DNA of 64,000 nucleotides from Sulfitobacter sp. 20_GPM-1509m. Its GTDB lineage: Bacteria; Pseudomonadota; Alphaproteobacteria; Rhodobacterales; Rhodobacteraceae. The notes below the pieces were generated by a model that saw only the letters and a list, made by a program, of their open reading frames with translations, did not search any database and was not told the origin of the DNA. Made by a program: the position numbers and the translations under genes. The DNA lies in assembly GCF_000620505.1 (NCBI RefSeq), contig NZ_JIBC01000011.1:1-64000 (forward strand). The letters run 5' to 3'. Shown here piece after piece: positions 8,917 to 17,362 of the stretch (positions within the stretch are counted from its first letter, which is position 1; each line of letters begins with the position of its first letter).

Positions 8917-9242
8917 ACAATGATCTCCAGTTCCGCAATCTTGTCGTCTTCGAGGGCAAAAAAATAACGAAGGTCCACCGGGCTGCCGGGGAAGTCTCCG
9001 ACGAGGTGGCTGCTGACGACGGTTTTCCCGCTCTCTGCCGTGATCGAAAACGGTTCGACCGTGTAACTGTATTTCGTAGAGGCATTTGCCATCCACTGCC
9101 GGATCGCATCACGACCCGTATAGGTGTTGCCCTCGTCAATAACGACAGCATCCTGGGTGAAGCATTCGGAGATGGCCTGTGCGTTGCCCTTTTTATCGCT
9201 GACAAAGTATGCTGCGATGACACTTGGAAGTTCGATAGACAT
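8913..9242 (-). CDS. SnoaL-like / NTF2-superfamily protein
   Basis: A 109-residue protein with the compact cone-shaped NTF2 fold pattern: an N-terminal helix-rich segment ([34 protein letters not shown]), the typical GRDAIRQWM, then alternating strands. Relatives act as isomerases, cyclases or dehydratases, or merely bind small hydrophobic molecules. Its stop overlaps the SDR start by four bases and it lies 27 bases after the CutA-like gene, so all three are translationally coupled. The specific reaction is unknown; in similar gene pairs the SnoaL-like partner is often an accessory in detoxification. Confidence 0.75.
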   Translation of the reverse strand: MSIELPSVIAAYFVSDKKGNAQAISECFTQDAVVIDEGNTYTGRDAIRQWMANASTKYSYTVEPFSITAESGKTVVSSHLVGDFPGSPVDLRYFFALEDDKIAELEIIV

Positions 9243-9269
9243 TGGTTTTTCCTTTCTGTTTTGTGGAAT

Positions 9270-9740
9270 TCAACGGCGGCCGCCAACGGGGCCGTCAGAG
9301 CTTTTGGTGCGGCTGGGGATTTGCGCCTTGGGCACGAAGGTCAGGGCGGCGACCGCGTCGACTGCCTCGGGTTTGGCCTGTGCGTCGCGACCTTCAAAGG
9401 ATGCATCGAGCAACAAACGCAGTGATCTGTTAGTCTCCATCGGAAGGAAGGAAATCATACAGACCTCTTCCAGTGACGCTGCCTCGGCAACTTCAATGAG
9501 CTCTTCCTTCAGATCTTCGCGTGTGTAGGTGATGATATACTTGTAATCCTGATCCAGGGTGTAAAGCTTGGGCTCTCGCATACTTTCGGGCACATCGCTG
9601 TCCTTGAAGTTCCAAAGGAACTTTGCAGGACCGCCGACGATCGGGCCGCCAAATACAAGTTGTTTGGCGATCAGTGCGTCGAGAATTCGGTATGCCTGAG
9701 CGGTTTGCTCGGCGCTGATGAAGGCTTGGTAGTATTGCAT
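9270..9740 (-). CDS. CutA1-like small trimeric protein, possible
   Basis: A 156-residue protein whose pattern resembles the CutA1 fold: an early helix for self-association (SAEQTAQAYRILDALIAKQLV), a loop and strand GGPAKFLWNF where CutA has its YxW segment, then YKYIITYTREDLKEELIEVA, where CutA has a strand followed by a helix. It differs by a C-terminal extension of about 50 residues rich in Ala and Pro. CutA proteins have been tied to copper tolerance, but the true function is unsettled. It is the first gene of the three-gene operon ending with the SDR and is divergent from a LysR gene at 9837. The family assignment is tentative. Confidence 0.5.
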   Translation of the reverse strand: MQYYQAFISAEQTAQAYRILDALIAKQLVFGGPIVGGPAKFLWNFKDSDVPESMREPKLYTLDQDYKYIITYTREDLKEELIEVAEAASLEEVCMISFLPMETNRSLRLLLDASFEGRDAQAKPEAVDAVAALTFVPKAQIPSRTKSSDGPVGGRR

Positions 9741-9836
9741 TTTTCAACTCCATTACTGTGTGCTTGTAATCTAGCCCCTTGAGTGTGTCCTGATAATGGG
9801 GATAGAAATGGATGAGGAATTTCGAATTTTGGGACA

Positions 9837-10745
9837 ATGATCAGCTACAGTCTCACAGATTTCGATGCGGTGATTGCGATCAGCCGCCGGGGGTCGTTCC
9901 GCGCGGCGGCGCTGGATCTCGGCATGTCAACCACTGCTTTGAGCAATGCGATAGCCAAGCTTGAGGGCCAGTTAGGTGTGCGTTTGTTCAACCGAACGAC
10001 GCGTAGTGTCTCGCTGACTGACGCGGGGCGCCGGTTTGTGGATCAGGTGACACCTGCACTAAAAGACATCTACCAAGCGCTCGATGCGGTCCGTTCCGAG
10101 CAGGAAACTCCATCGGGCACATTGCGCATCAATGCGTTTGCGACAGCAGCGCGTGAGATCATCGAACCATTGATCATCGAATTCCTGCGACGGTTTCCAC
10201 AAGTGCATGTCGATCTGGTGACCGAAGGCAATTTCGTCGACATCGTGGCCGAAGGGTTTGATTTCGGGATACGCAGCGAAAACCGTATCCCCGCGGATAT
10301 GATTGCGATCCCGCTTGGCCCTGCGCGGCGATATGCCGTGGTTGCAGCACCATCATATTTGGCCCATCGCGATCAGCCGCGCGTGCCATCCGACTTGCTG
10401 GCACACGCATGTGTCTGTACGCGTCTGCCCAATGGTTCCATGTTTCGCTGGCAATTTAAGGACAAAGATCAGGTTTTGCAGGTGGATGTGCGCGGCCCCA
10501 TCACCCTGGACGAAGCCAGTTTAGCACGCACCGCGGTGATGGGCGGGATGGGGATCGGCTTTTTCATGGAATCGGATGTGCTGCCCGACATTGAAGCTGG
10601 GCGATTGGTGCGCCTTTTGGAAGAATGGACGCCAACGATTTCGCCGCTGTGCTTGTACTACCCCAGCCGCCGAAATCCCCCTGCTGCCTTCAAGGTATTC
10701 GTCGATCTCGCCCGCGAGCTTGCACGTTCCTCTCGCAAGCGCTGA
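9837..10745 (+). CDS. LysR-family transcriptional regulator
   Basis: A 302-residue LTTR of normal length. The winged HTH occupies residues 1-60 ([27 protein letters not shown], then [27 protein letters not shown]). The C-terminal co-inducer domain has the [13 protein letters not shown] motif found in the subgroup that controls oxidoreductase genes. It is divergent from the CutA-like/SnoaL/SDR operon across 96 bases, the standard arrangement for an LTTR activating its neighbour and repressing itself. The effector is unknown. Confidence 0.92.
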   Translation: MISYSLTDFDAVIAISRRGSFRAAALDLGMSTTALSNAIAKLEGQLGVRLFNRTTRSVSLTDAGRRFVDQVTPALKDIYQALDAVRSEQETPSGTLRINAFATAAREIIEPLIIEFLRRFPQVHVDLVTEGNFVDIVAEGFDFGIRSENRIPADMIAIPLGPARRYAVVAAPSYLAHRDQPRVPSDLLAHACVCTRLPNGSMFRWQFKDKDQVLQVDVRGPITLDEASLARTAVMGGMGIGFFMESDVLPDIEAGRLVRLLEEWTPTISPLCLYYPSRRNPPAAFKVFVDLARELARSSRKR

Positions 10746-10831
10746 GGGGTGTTCGAGCGTAAAATGTCTTCGCAGGACAGTCCCCGCAAAGACACGTTAG
10801 AAAGTGTTCGCGTCTGACTGCCTAAAGAAGC

Positions 10832-11254
10832 TCAGGAGACTGTAAGACGCACATCGGTCCCTTCGCGGGTGAGGTGCGAATAAGGGCACGTGGCATGCGC
10901 CTCTTCCACCAACCGCGTCGCCATTTTCGTGTCGAGACCGGGAAGGCTTGCGTTCAAAGCAACGTCAAGACAAAATCCGGCACCATCAGCACGCGGACCG
11001 ATGCCCACGCTGACGGTAACGCTGCTTTCTTCAGAGAGCGTTTGCTTGTGGCGACCCGCGATAAATCGGAGGGCGCTCAAGAAACAGGCGGCATAGCCTG
11101 ATGCAAACAATTGTTCAGGGTTGGTACCATCGCCGCCTGTTCCGCCCAGCTCCTTGGGGGTGGTGAGGGAAAGCGTCAGAGAGCCGTCGTCAACGGTGGC
11201 AGTGCCGGTACGTCCGCCCGTTGCGGTTGCACTGGTTTGGTAAAGAATTTTCAT
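10832..11254 (-). CDS. ohr: Organic hydroperoxide resistance protein Ohr (OsmC family)
   Basis: A 140-residue protein starting at ATG 11254. GGAG lies six bases upstream of this codon, which favours it over the ATG two codons earlier. Ohr is a thiol peroxidase that reduces organic and fatty-acid hydroperoxides using reduced lipoyl groups. The two redox cysteines are in YAACFLSAL and ATCPYSHLTRE, and the arginine that activates the peroxidatic cysteine is expected in the preceding half. Length and motifs are normal for Ohr. It stands alone between a LysR gene and a noncoding gap; its usual repressor OhrR is not adjacent, although a related regulator lies at 26757-27227. Confidence 0.92.
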   Translation of the reverse strand: MKILYQTSATATGGRTGTATVDDGSLTLSLTTPKELGGTGGDGTNPEQLFASGYAACFLSALRFIAGRHKQTLSEESSVTVSVGIGPRADGAGFCLDVALNASLPGLDTKMATRLVEEAHATCPYSHLTREGTDVRLTVS

Positions 11255-11598
11255 AGTCATCTCCACTTGCTTTGGACGATAATGTTGAGCGTTCGCTTTC
11301 AAGACCGCCGAGTTTTTGGATAGACCAAAGGAGCACGCGGTTGAACTTGGCGAGCCCTACGGACATCCACGAACAACGTTGGCTTGATCCCCCGGCAATT
11401 CACAATTTAGGTAAGAATGTCTCTATCGATAAGCTGGATAAAGCAGGATGCGTTATTCAGGTAAATAGGATAATATGGGCAAATCCCTCACACCGGATTG
11501 ACCGAAGGTTTTGCCGACCAGGAGATGAGCAATGCACGTACTGCCACGTCCGAATGTTTTCATTTCTGGGTACGTATTCAGCATCGCAAAGTAACCGG
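11255..11598. other. Intergenic stretch upstream of ohr
   Basis: About 340 bases lie between the ohr start and the end of a LysR gene. It probably holds the ohr promoter. A plus-strand frame (11498-11713) gives a plausible-looking peptide (EMSNARTATSECFHFW) but overlaps the LysR gene antisense and matches no family I know. No clear repeats were seen. Confidence 0.35.
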
Positions 11599-12504
11599 TC
11601 AACAAGCATCCTGCCCAGTCAAACCCTCACGTATTTTTAGCTCATTGATCAGGGCCTCGATCAGCAATGTGACTTTCGCGGGCGCGCGAGCGTCGGGCGG
11701 ACGCAGAGTATAGACACCGTACTCGGGCGACGGAAACTCTGTAAGAAGCGGGACGAGCTCGCCGCGTTCAATGTGGCGCAGGGCCATGAACTCAGGAACA
11801 TTTCCAATCCCAAGGCCCGCTGTCGCCCATTCTAAGATAGCTTCGCCACTGTCCGTCCGCAACCGGCCTTGCGGTCTGATTGAAACCCACCGACGCCCAA
11901 CGCGAAACCGCCAGTCGCCGCCGCCTGTGTACAAAAGACATTGGTGGTTTTCCAGGTCGCCAGGGACCTGCGGGACGCCCGCGCCATCGAGATATTCGGG
12001 GCTGGCAAACAGAACCGCACGGATCGGTGCGATTTTACGGCCGATGAGACTGGCCTCGCGTGGCTCGCCAATACGTATGGCAAGGTCGAACCCTTCTCCC
12101 ACCAAATCGACAACCCGGTCGGTATATATGGCATCGATCTGCAAGCGGGGATAATTCTTTGCAATCTTGCCAAGCAACGGCGTGACAACTCTGCGACCCA
12201 TCGCAAGTGGTGCCGTCAATCGCAGCTGTCCGGTCAGGTCGCCCTCCTTGCCGATCACGGCTTCGCGCGTTTCGGCTAAATCTGCCAGTATCCGCTCGCA
12301 GCGCCTCCGAAACTCCTGTCCGGCCTCAGTTGGCACAACACCCCGCGTCGAGCGCGAAAGCAGCTTGACACCAAGATCGTCCTCTATGGCAGAGATGCGA
12401 CGGCTGACGATAGACTTGGAGACTCCCAATCGGGAAGCCGCACGGCTAACACCGCCCGCGTTCGCAACTTCAACAAAGAAGCGCATGTCATCGAACCCGT
12501 TCAT
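11599..12504 (-). CDS. LysR-family transcriptional regulator
   Basis: A 301-residue LTTR with N-terminal HTH (DMRFFVEVANAGGVSRAASRLGVSKSIVSRRISAIEDDLGVKLL) and substrate-binding domain with VVDLVGEGFDLAIRIG. It is divergent from the azoreductase gene at 12618; the intervening 113 bases contain two copies of a 14-base direct repeat, which makes it the likely regulator of azoR. This LTTR subgroup commonly controls NAD(P)H-quinone oxidoreductases and reacts to quinones or other electrophiles; that is family knowledge, not shown here. Confidence 0.92.
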   Translation of the reverse strand: MNGFDDMRFFVEVANAGGVSRAASRLGVSKSIVSRRISAIEDDLGVKLLSRSTRGVVPTEAGQEFRRRCERILADLAETREAVIGKEGDLTGQLRLTAPLAMGRRVVTPLLGKIAKNYPRLQIDAIYTDRVVDLVGEGFDLAIRIGEPREASLIGRKIAPIRAVLFASPEYLDGAGVPQVPGDLENHQCLLYTGGGDWRFRVGRRWVSIRPQGRLRTDSGEAILEWATAGLGIGNVPEFMALRHIERGELVPLLTEFPSPEYGVYTLRPPDARAPAKVTLLIEALINELKIREGLTGQDAC

Positions 12505-12517
12505 TCCAGCGTTCCTC

Positions 12518-12574
12518 TTTTTGCAACACTATAGCGCATTTTGGAGGTCTATCGACGACGTTTTTACAACACTA
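12518..12574. promoter_or_regulatory. Direct repeats in the LysR/azoR divergent promoter
   Basis: TTTTTGCAACACTA at 12518-12531 and TTTTTACAACACTA at 12561-12574 differ at one base in 14 and are spaced 43 bases apart (about four helical turns). They occupy the region shared by the divergent LysR and azoreductase genes, so they are candidate binding sites for that LysR dimer pair. Confidence 0.5.
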
Positions 12575-12617
12575 GATAGGGATCGCAAGACAAGTGACCT
12601 TTACGGAGTTTTCTACC

Positions 12618-13244
12618 ATGACCAATCTTCTTGTTCTGAGAAGCAGTATCCTCGGTGCCGCTTCTGCCTCTAACCAACTCATCGACGAAACGATCATCAG
12701 CCTAAGCGCCAAGGATCCAAACCTTCAGATCACGGAGCGTGATCTGGCGTCCAATCCTGTGCCCCATTTTGACAGCGACGCAGCCAGTGGACTTCAGCAA
12801 GAGCCGTCCACAGCGGAACAGCGCGCGGCACGCGCCCTGTCCGACACGCTTATTGAGGAAGTTCAGGCGGCCGACATCCTTTTGGTCGGCGCACCTATGT
12901 ATAACTTCGGGATCCCGTCGACGTTGAAAAGCTGGTTTGACTATATTCTGCGCGCAGGTGTCACCTTTCGTTATTCCGAAGCTGGACCAGAGGGGTTGCT
13001 GACGGGAAAAACTGCGATCGTGGTATTGTCGCGTGGTGGATATTACAGCGAAGGCCCGGCCGCTGTAATGGACGCGCAAGCGCCCCATCTGCGTGCTCTC
13101 TTCGGTTTTGTCGGGATCACGGACCAGAAATTCGTGCTGGCGGAAAAGCTTGCTTTCGGACCCGAGGAACGCGAAGCGTCGTTGGGCAGCGCGAAAAACA
13201 AGATCAGAAAAGAGTTTGAAGCCTTACTGGGTGAACCTGCCTAA
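12618..13244 (+). CDS. azoR: FMN-dependent NADH-azoreductase / quinone reductase
   Basis: A 208-residue flavodoxin-like protein. I chose ATG 12618 (MTNLLVLRSSIL) because GGAG lies nine bases upstream; the frame continues 24 bases further. FMN-binding signatures are LRSSILGAASASNQL near the N-terminus, GAPMYNFGIPSTLKSWFDYI around residues 93-112, and SRGGYYSEGP around 137-146. AzoR enzymes transfer two electrons from NADH to quinones and azo compounds, protecting against thiol and electrophile stress. It is divergently transcribed from a LysR gene with repeated candidate operators between them. Confidence 0.92.
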   Translation: MTNLLVLRSSILGAASASNQLIDETIISLSAKDPNLQITERDLASNPVPHFDSDAASGLQQEPSTAEQRAARALSDTLIEEVQAADILLVGAPMYNFGIPSTLKSWFDYILRAGVTFRYSEAGPEGLLTGKTAIVVLSRGGYYSEGPAAVMDAQAPHLRALFGFVGITDQKFVLAEKLAFGPEEREASLGSAKNKIRKEFEALLGEPA

Positions 13245-13337
13245 TCTAACCGTCTTGGGCACGTGGTGCCTGCACCACCAAGGCAGTATCGGCTCCAGTC
13301 TGTCCGACTGTCTCCGGCACTGCCTTGGCATTTTGGC

Positions 13338-14300
13338 TCAATGCGCGATGCCGAATTGCTTGCGATAGGCCGCGGGTGGCATGCCGGTCAGCTTTTGGAA
13401 TAGTTTACGAAACGCCGCCACGTCTGAATACCCAACATCCCATGCGATGTTTTCTACAGGGGTCAGCGAACGCTCCAGTGCTTCGCGGGCTTTGGCGATG
13501 CGTACCTGCTGCAAATATTCCACGGGCGTAAAGCCTGTCGCCGCATGGAACCTGCGCAGGAATGTGCGTCCAGTCATTCCAGTTTGCTCGGCCAGTTCGG
13601 CCACACCCTGCATCGTCGGGGCATTGGCATGAATATACTGCTGTCTACCGCGAACGGCATCATCACCATGATCGAACTTGGGAACGAACTGTGCAAACGG
13701 GCGCTGGCTTTGCCGAGGCGGCTCGATCAGCAGAAACCGTGCTGTTGCGAGCATCGTGGCGGGACCAAGCAAGCGATCAACAAGCGTAAGACCCAAATCC
13801 GCCCATGCAAGTATACCGCCGGCGGTAATAATGTCTCCGTCATCCACCACCATATGCTCATCAGCCAGATGGATCTTGGGAAACCGATCCGCCAGTTGTT
13901 GGGCAAAGGCCCAATGAGTTGTCACGCTGCGCCCGTCGATCAACCCGGTTTCGGCTAAAACGAAAGCGCCTGCACAAACTGAACACAGCGTGGCGCCCTT
14001 TGAATGTTGATCCTGCATCCAGGCAGCCGCGACAGGCGCAGGGGTCATGCGTTCGGGCATAATGATGCTGGGCGGTGCGATTATATGGGTCAACTTGTTC
14101 GGGTTATCGGGGTGGCTGTCCCAGACACATGCCACGCCGTCATCGCCTGTCTCCCAGTGTGACACGCGTATTACTCGTGCCACTTCGCCCGTCCACTCCC
14201 CAGCTATGCGGAACAGATCCGTCAGCCCGTAAATCGCAGCCAGCTGACAGCCGGGGTACATCAACAAGCCAATATCCGCGACGATCACTTGTTTTGTCAT
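13338..14300 (-). CDS. GlxA-type AraC-family regulator (DJ-1/PfpI domain plus AraC HTH)
   Basis: A 320-residue protein starting at ATG 14300, with GGAGG five bases upstream; twelve codons of open frame precede it. Residues 1-190 form a class-I glutamine amidotransferase-like (DJ-1/PfpI) domain with the nucleophile elbow CSVCAGAFVLAETGL. Residues 220-320 hold the two AraC helix-turn-helices (VAELAEQTGMTGRTFLRRF and VENIAWDVGYSDVAAFRKLFQKLTG). Such regulators sense metabolites through the N-domain and activate catabolic or stress genes. It is divergent from the Tat-exported alpha/beta hydrolase gene across 86 bases and probably regulates it. Confidence 0.9.
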   Translation of the reverse strand: MTKQVIVADIGLLMYPGCQLAAIYGLTDLFRIAGEWTGEVARVIRVSHWETGDDGVACVWDSHPDNPNKLTHIIAPPSIIMPERMTPAPVAAAWMQDQHSKGATLCSVCAGAFVLAETGLIDGRSVTTHWAFAQQLADRFPKIHLADEHMVVDDGDIITAGGILAWADLGLTLVDRLLGPATMLATARFLLIEPPRQSQRPFAQFVPKFDHGDDAVRGRQQYIHANAPTMQGVAELAEQTGMTGRTFLRRFHAATGFTPVEYLQQVRIAKAREALERSLTPVENIAWDVGYSDVAAFRKLFQKLTGMPPAAYRKQFGIAH

Positions 14301-14386
14301 TTTTGCCTCCCTCTCTGTCATTTCCGCCACGTTCATGCGTTCACCAAGTCACATACTTTGTCCATATCGAAACGAAAGGCACCGCA

Positions 14387-15328
14387 ATGAAGACGACGAT
14401 CACACGACGGACGCTGATCACATCCGCAGCAGCGGCAGCCGCCCTGCTTATCCTGCAACGCAAAAGCACCAATGCACAAACCCAAGGAGATATCATCATG
14501 TCAACATTCGCCACCACCGACGGAACAAACATCTTTTACAAAGACTGGGGCCCCCGTGATGCCCAACCGATTGTCTTCCACCACGGCTGGCCGCTGTCGA
14601 GCGACGACTGGGACAACCAGATGCTGACCTTCCTCGAAGAAGGGTACCGCGTCATCGCTCATGACCGGCGCGGTCATGGGCGGTCGGATCAAACGGAACA
14701 CGGCAACGATATGGACACCTATGCGCAGGATGTTGTCGAACTGGCCCGCACTCTGGATCTCAAGAACGCCATCCACATCGGTCACTCGACCGGGGGCGGT
14801 GAAGCCACGCGTTATGCAGCCGTCGCCGAACCCGGACGTGTTGCCAAGGTTGTGCTGATCGGCGCGGTAACGCCGGTAATGGCGCAGACCGCCAGCAACC
14901 CCGAGGGCGTTCCACTTGAAGTGTTCGACGGTTTCCGGTCCGCTCTGATCGCTAACCGGGCACAATTCTTCCTGGATATTCCCTCGGGTCCCTTCTTTGG
15001 CTTCAACCGCGAAGGTGCGACCGTGAGTCAGGGCCAGATCCAGAACTGGTGGCGCCAAGGCATGATGGGCAGCGTCAAAGCCCATTATGATTGCGTCAAG
15101 GCATTCTCGGAAACAGACTTCACCGAAGACCTCAAGGGGCTGAACATCCCGGTCTTGATCCTTCACGGGGAAGACGACCAGATCGTTCCGATCGACAATA
15201 CAGCGCGCAAGGCGGTCAAACTGCTGAAAAACGGCACGCTGAAAACCTATCCGGGCCTGTCGCACGCTCCATTCGCGACCCATCCCGAATTGGTCAACGC
15301 AGACCTGCTGGCCTTTGCAAAGGCTTGA
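14387..15328 (+). CDS. Tat-exported alpha/beta hydrolase, non-heme haloperoxidase type
   Basis: 313 residues from ATG 14387. The N-terminus MKTTITRRTLITSAAAAAA has a twin arginine and hydrophobic stretch, so export by Tat is likely. The catalytic domain has the nucleophile in GHSTGGG (Ser about 134), the acid in HGEDDQIVP and the histidine in LSHAPF, plus the oxyanion segment HHGWPLSSDDW; it closely follows cofactor-free chloroperoxidases/esterases. A second ATG at 14498 has AAGGAG eight bases upstream and matches the usual start of the cytoplasmic family (MSTFATTDG), so two forms could be made. It is divergent from the GlxA-type regulator. Peroxidase activity in this family is usually a side reaction of an esterase. 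Confidence 0.88.
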   Translation: MKTTITRRTLITSAAAAAALLILQRKSTNAQTQGDIIMSTFATTDGTNIFYKDWGPRDAQPIVFHHGWPLSSDDWDNQMLTFLEEGYRVIAHDRRGHGRSDQTEHGNDMDTYAQDVVELARTLDLKNAIHIGHSTGGGEATRYAAVAEPGRVAKVVLIGAVTPVMAQTASNPEGVPLEVFDGFRSALIANRAQFFLDIPSGPFFGFNREGATVSQGQIQNWWRQGMMGSVKAHYDCVKAFSETDFTEDLKGLNIPVLILHGEDDQIVPIDNTARKAVKLLKNGTLKTYPGLSHAPFATHPELVNADLLAFAKA

Positions 15329-15443
15329 CCAGTGAAACGTCGGGGGGTGGGTCTGACCCTGCCCCTCGAACAAAGTTTCTCCACAATTCGCAGTTCGTTC
15401 ACCAAAAAAATGGACGAACATTATTACAAAAGGAAGACCCAAG

Positions 15444-15935
15444 ATGACTCTCACTTCAAGCGAATACACCAACGAACCGGTGGCGGCTTCTGTCTTAACC
15501 ATCCTACAGGCACGTCTATCGGACACACTCGATCTGCACGCCCAATTGAAGCAGGCACATTGGAACGTAAAAGGGCCGAACTTCATATCTCTGCATAACC
15601 TGTTCGACCAGATTGCCGAAGAAGTTGATGCAGCGTCAGATGAAGTGGCAGAACGCATTGTTGCTTTGGGCGGGCGCGCTGACGGGCGGATTGTTACGAC
15701 TGCGAAGAATAGCACCCTGCCGGAAGGACTTGAACTCGCCCAAGGTCAATCAAGTGTACTCGCTACAATTGCCAGTGCATTGACCATTCATGCCGAAGCT
15801 CTCCGTCATGCCATCGACCTTACTGCTGAGTTTGGCGATGCAGGCACTTCCGATCTGTTCACGAGCCAATCGCGGCTGGCAGATAAGCACCGTTGGCTGA
15901 TCCAGGCCCATTTCGAAGCTCCTCAGGAAGCATGA
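15444..15935 (+). CDS. dps: Dps ferritin-like DNA-protection protein
   Basis: A 163-residue ferritin-fold protein. The ferroxidase site residues are in LKQAHWNVKGPNFISLHNLFDQIAEEVD (His, then Asp and Glu about residues 33-60), the diagnostic Dps motif. Dps forms a hollow dodecamer that oxidises Fe(II) with hydrogen peroxide and stores iron, shielding DNA from hydroxyl radicals. The lysine-rich tail used for DNA binding by E. coli Dps is not evident, so DNA binding is uncertain. It lies 115 bases behind the hydrolase on the same strand and fits the oxidative-stress block. Confidence 0.93.
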   Translation: MTLTSSEYTNEPVAASVLTILQARLSDTLDLHAQLKQAHWNVKGPNFISLHNLFDQIAEEVDAASDEVAERIVALGGRADGRIVTTAKNSTLPEGLELAQGQSSVLATIASALTIHAEALRHAIDLTAEFGDAGTSDLFTSQSRLADKHRWLIQAHFEAPQEA

Positions 15936-16022
15936 GACTTATACGAATTGTTTCATTCTACTCGTGTTCGGTACAGCTATTCAGGGAGCGTGACCCCTTA
16001 GGTCAACTGGCCTGCTCCCATT

Positions 16023-16050
16023 GAGCCCGTCCTCAAGTTTGGCCGGGCTC
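16023..16050. terminator. Hairpin between convergent dps and HTH-GAF genes
   Basis: GAGCCCG at 16023-16029 pairs with CGGGCTC at 16044-16050, with a 14-base loop. It lies between the ends of two convergent genes and could serve as a two-way stop. No T-tract follows on the plus strand, so this is tentative. Confidence 0.4.
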
Positions 16051-16083
16051 TAATCATATCCAGAAGAAAGTTCCCGTGGCAGG

Positions 16084-17175
16084 TCATTGCTGCTGGTTCA
16101 AATCTCGTTCGAGCATTCGCAAGTTAACAAGACTTGAAACCGCATCAGCGACAGTCTCCAAAGCCTCGCGTTGTTCGAGGTTCAATCTTCTGGGACGAAC
16201 ATCAATTACACACATAGACCCAAGGATGTAACCGATTGGATCACGAACCGGAGCACCCGCGTAAAAGTTGAAACCAAAAGGCTTTTCGAGTGTGGGATTG
16301 GAACTGTATCTTCCCGATTTTTGCAGGTCTTCTATAATTGTGATCTGATTTTCATAAATTGTCTCATTACAAAACGCCCAATCTCTTGTTGTCTGATCAC
16401 CATCAAAACCTATCCGCGCTTTGAACCACTGCTCTTTCTCAGTGACGAGTGTAAACATTGCTATTGGGGTATTGGCTGTAAATGCAGCTAGCCTTACAAG
16501 TCTATCAAAGCTTTTGTCAGGCTCCGAGCCAACCAACCCTGATTTTTTTACGGCTTGAAGCCTTGCTTCTTCGTTCCAGACAGTCAGCGGCCCCGCAATC
16601 CTGTCGTTGCGAGGGGCCATGTCAAAGAGACTTTGAATAATACTGGCGCTAGTTGAGGAAACCTCGGGAGACATTTCAACCTCGATCATGCGAGGCTTCA
16701 CTGGCTGCTTCGTGAGATGTGTCTGCGTTTTTGCGACACTCACAATCTTAGTCTGATCAAACCGCGTTTCTGATGAAATTTTAGCTATCAGTTTTCTGCG
16801 ATCTGAGACGTCAGCTGCTTCGATGACAACGAGCGTTGGCGGCCCTAGCTCTAGCCAATCCTGAGCAACTTTGATGTCCTCAGTAACCTCTAAAAGTAAA
16901 CCCAGACCCGGCAGACCTACGTCGCGCCATTGATCGCCACGCCCTTGTCCGGCCAACACGATCGCATAGGCTCGCGTATCCGCCCCTTGTTTGTCGGAAT
17001 TGTGAACGAGATCAAGAACAGCCTGAAGTGGAATACGCCTATGTCCACCCGGTGTTTTCCAAGACGGGAGTTCTCCGCCCTCCACCCAAAGTTGAACCGT
17101 ACGGGTAGAGACGCCCAATATGCTAGCCGCCTTCGCTGAAGTTAAAATATCTTTGTGCTCATCCATGCCAAACAT
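16084..17175 (-). CDS. MerR/excisionase-type HTH plus GAF-domain regulator
   Basis: The protein has an N-terminal winged HTH with ILTSAKAASILGVSTRTVQLWVEGGELPSWKTPGGHRRI, a DNA-binding module of the excisionase/MerR type. A middle region of about 130 residues matches nothing I recognise. A C-terminal GAF domain follows (from FDRLVRLAAFTANTPIAMFTLV to CVIDVRPRRL), with the redox/ligand-pocket phrase DWAFCNETI. The start is uncertain: the frame is open to a GTG at 17220, and ATG codons at 17175 and 17166 lack good ribosome binding sites. GAF domains sense small molecules or light. It probably controls genes outside its own neighbourhood, since it is convergent with dps and unlinked to an operon. 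Confidence 0.75.
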   Translation of the reverse strand: MFGMDEHKDILTSAKAASILGVSTRTVQLWVEGGELPSWKTPGGHRRIPLQAVLDLVHNSDKQGADTRAYAIVLAGQGRGDQWRDVGLPGLGLLLEVTEDIKVAQDWLELGPPTLVVIEAADVSDRRKLIAKISSETRFDQTKIVSVAKTQTHLTKQPVKPRMIEVEMSPEVSSTSASIIQSLFDMAPRNDRIAGPLTVWNEEARLQAVKKSGLVGSEPDKSFDRLVRLAAFTANTPIAMFTLVTEKEQWFKARIGFDGDQTTRDWAFCNETIYENQITIIEDLQKSGRYSSNPTLEKPFGFNFYAGAPVRDPIGYILGSMCVIDVRPRRLNLEQREALETVADAVSSLVNLRMLERDLNQQQ

Positions 17176-17362
17176 GTAGGTCGAAAATTGGGATTTCACA
17201 AGAATTCTTGCCTCAAACACTGTCGATCAAGATGGTTTGCAGGACAGCTACCCGATATCTTCATAATGAAATTTTGGATGGTAAGTCTGTAGTTTAGAAA
17301 ATGTGGCAAAGAAGTTTGCCACATTTATTGTTTGCTGATCGAAGCCTGGGAGAGGTGTGGAC

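Noticed and set aside
14501-15715. 404-codon minus-strand frame opposite the hydrolase and dps
   Set aside because: Shadow spanning two well-recognised plus-strand genes; no recognisable motif.
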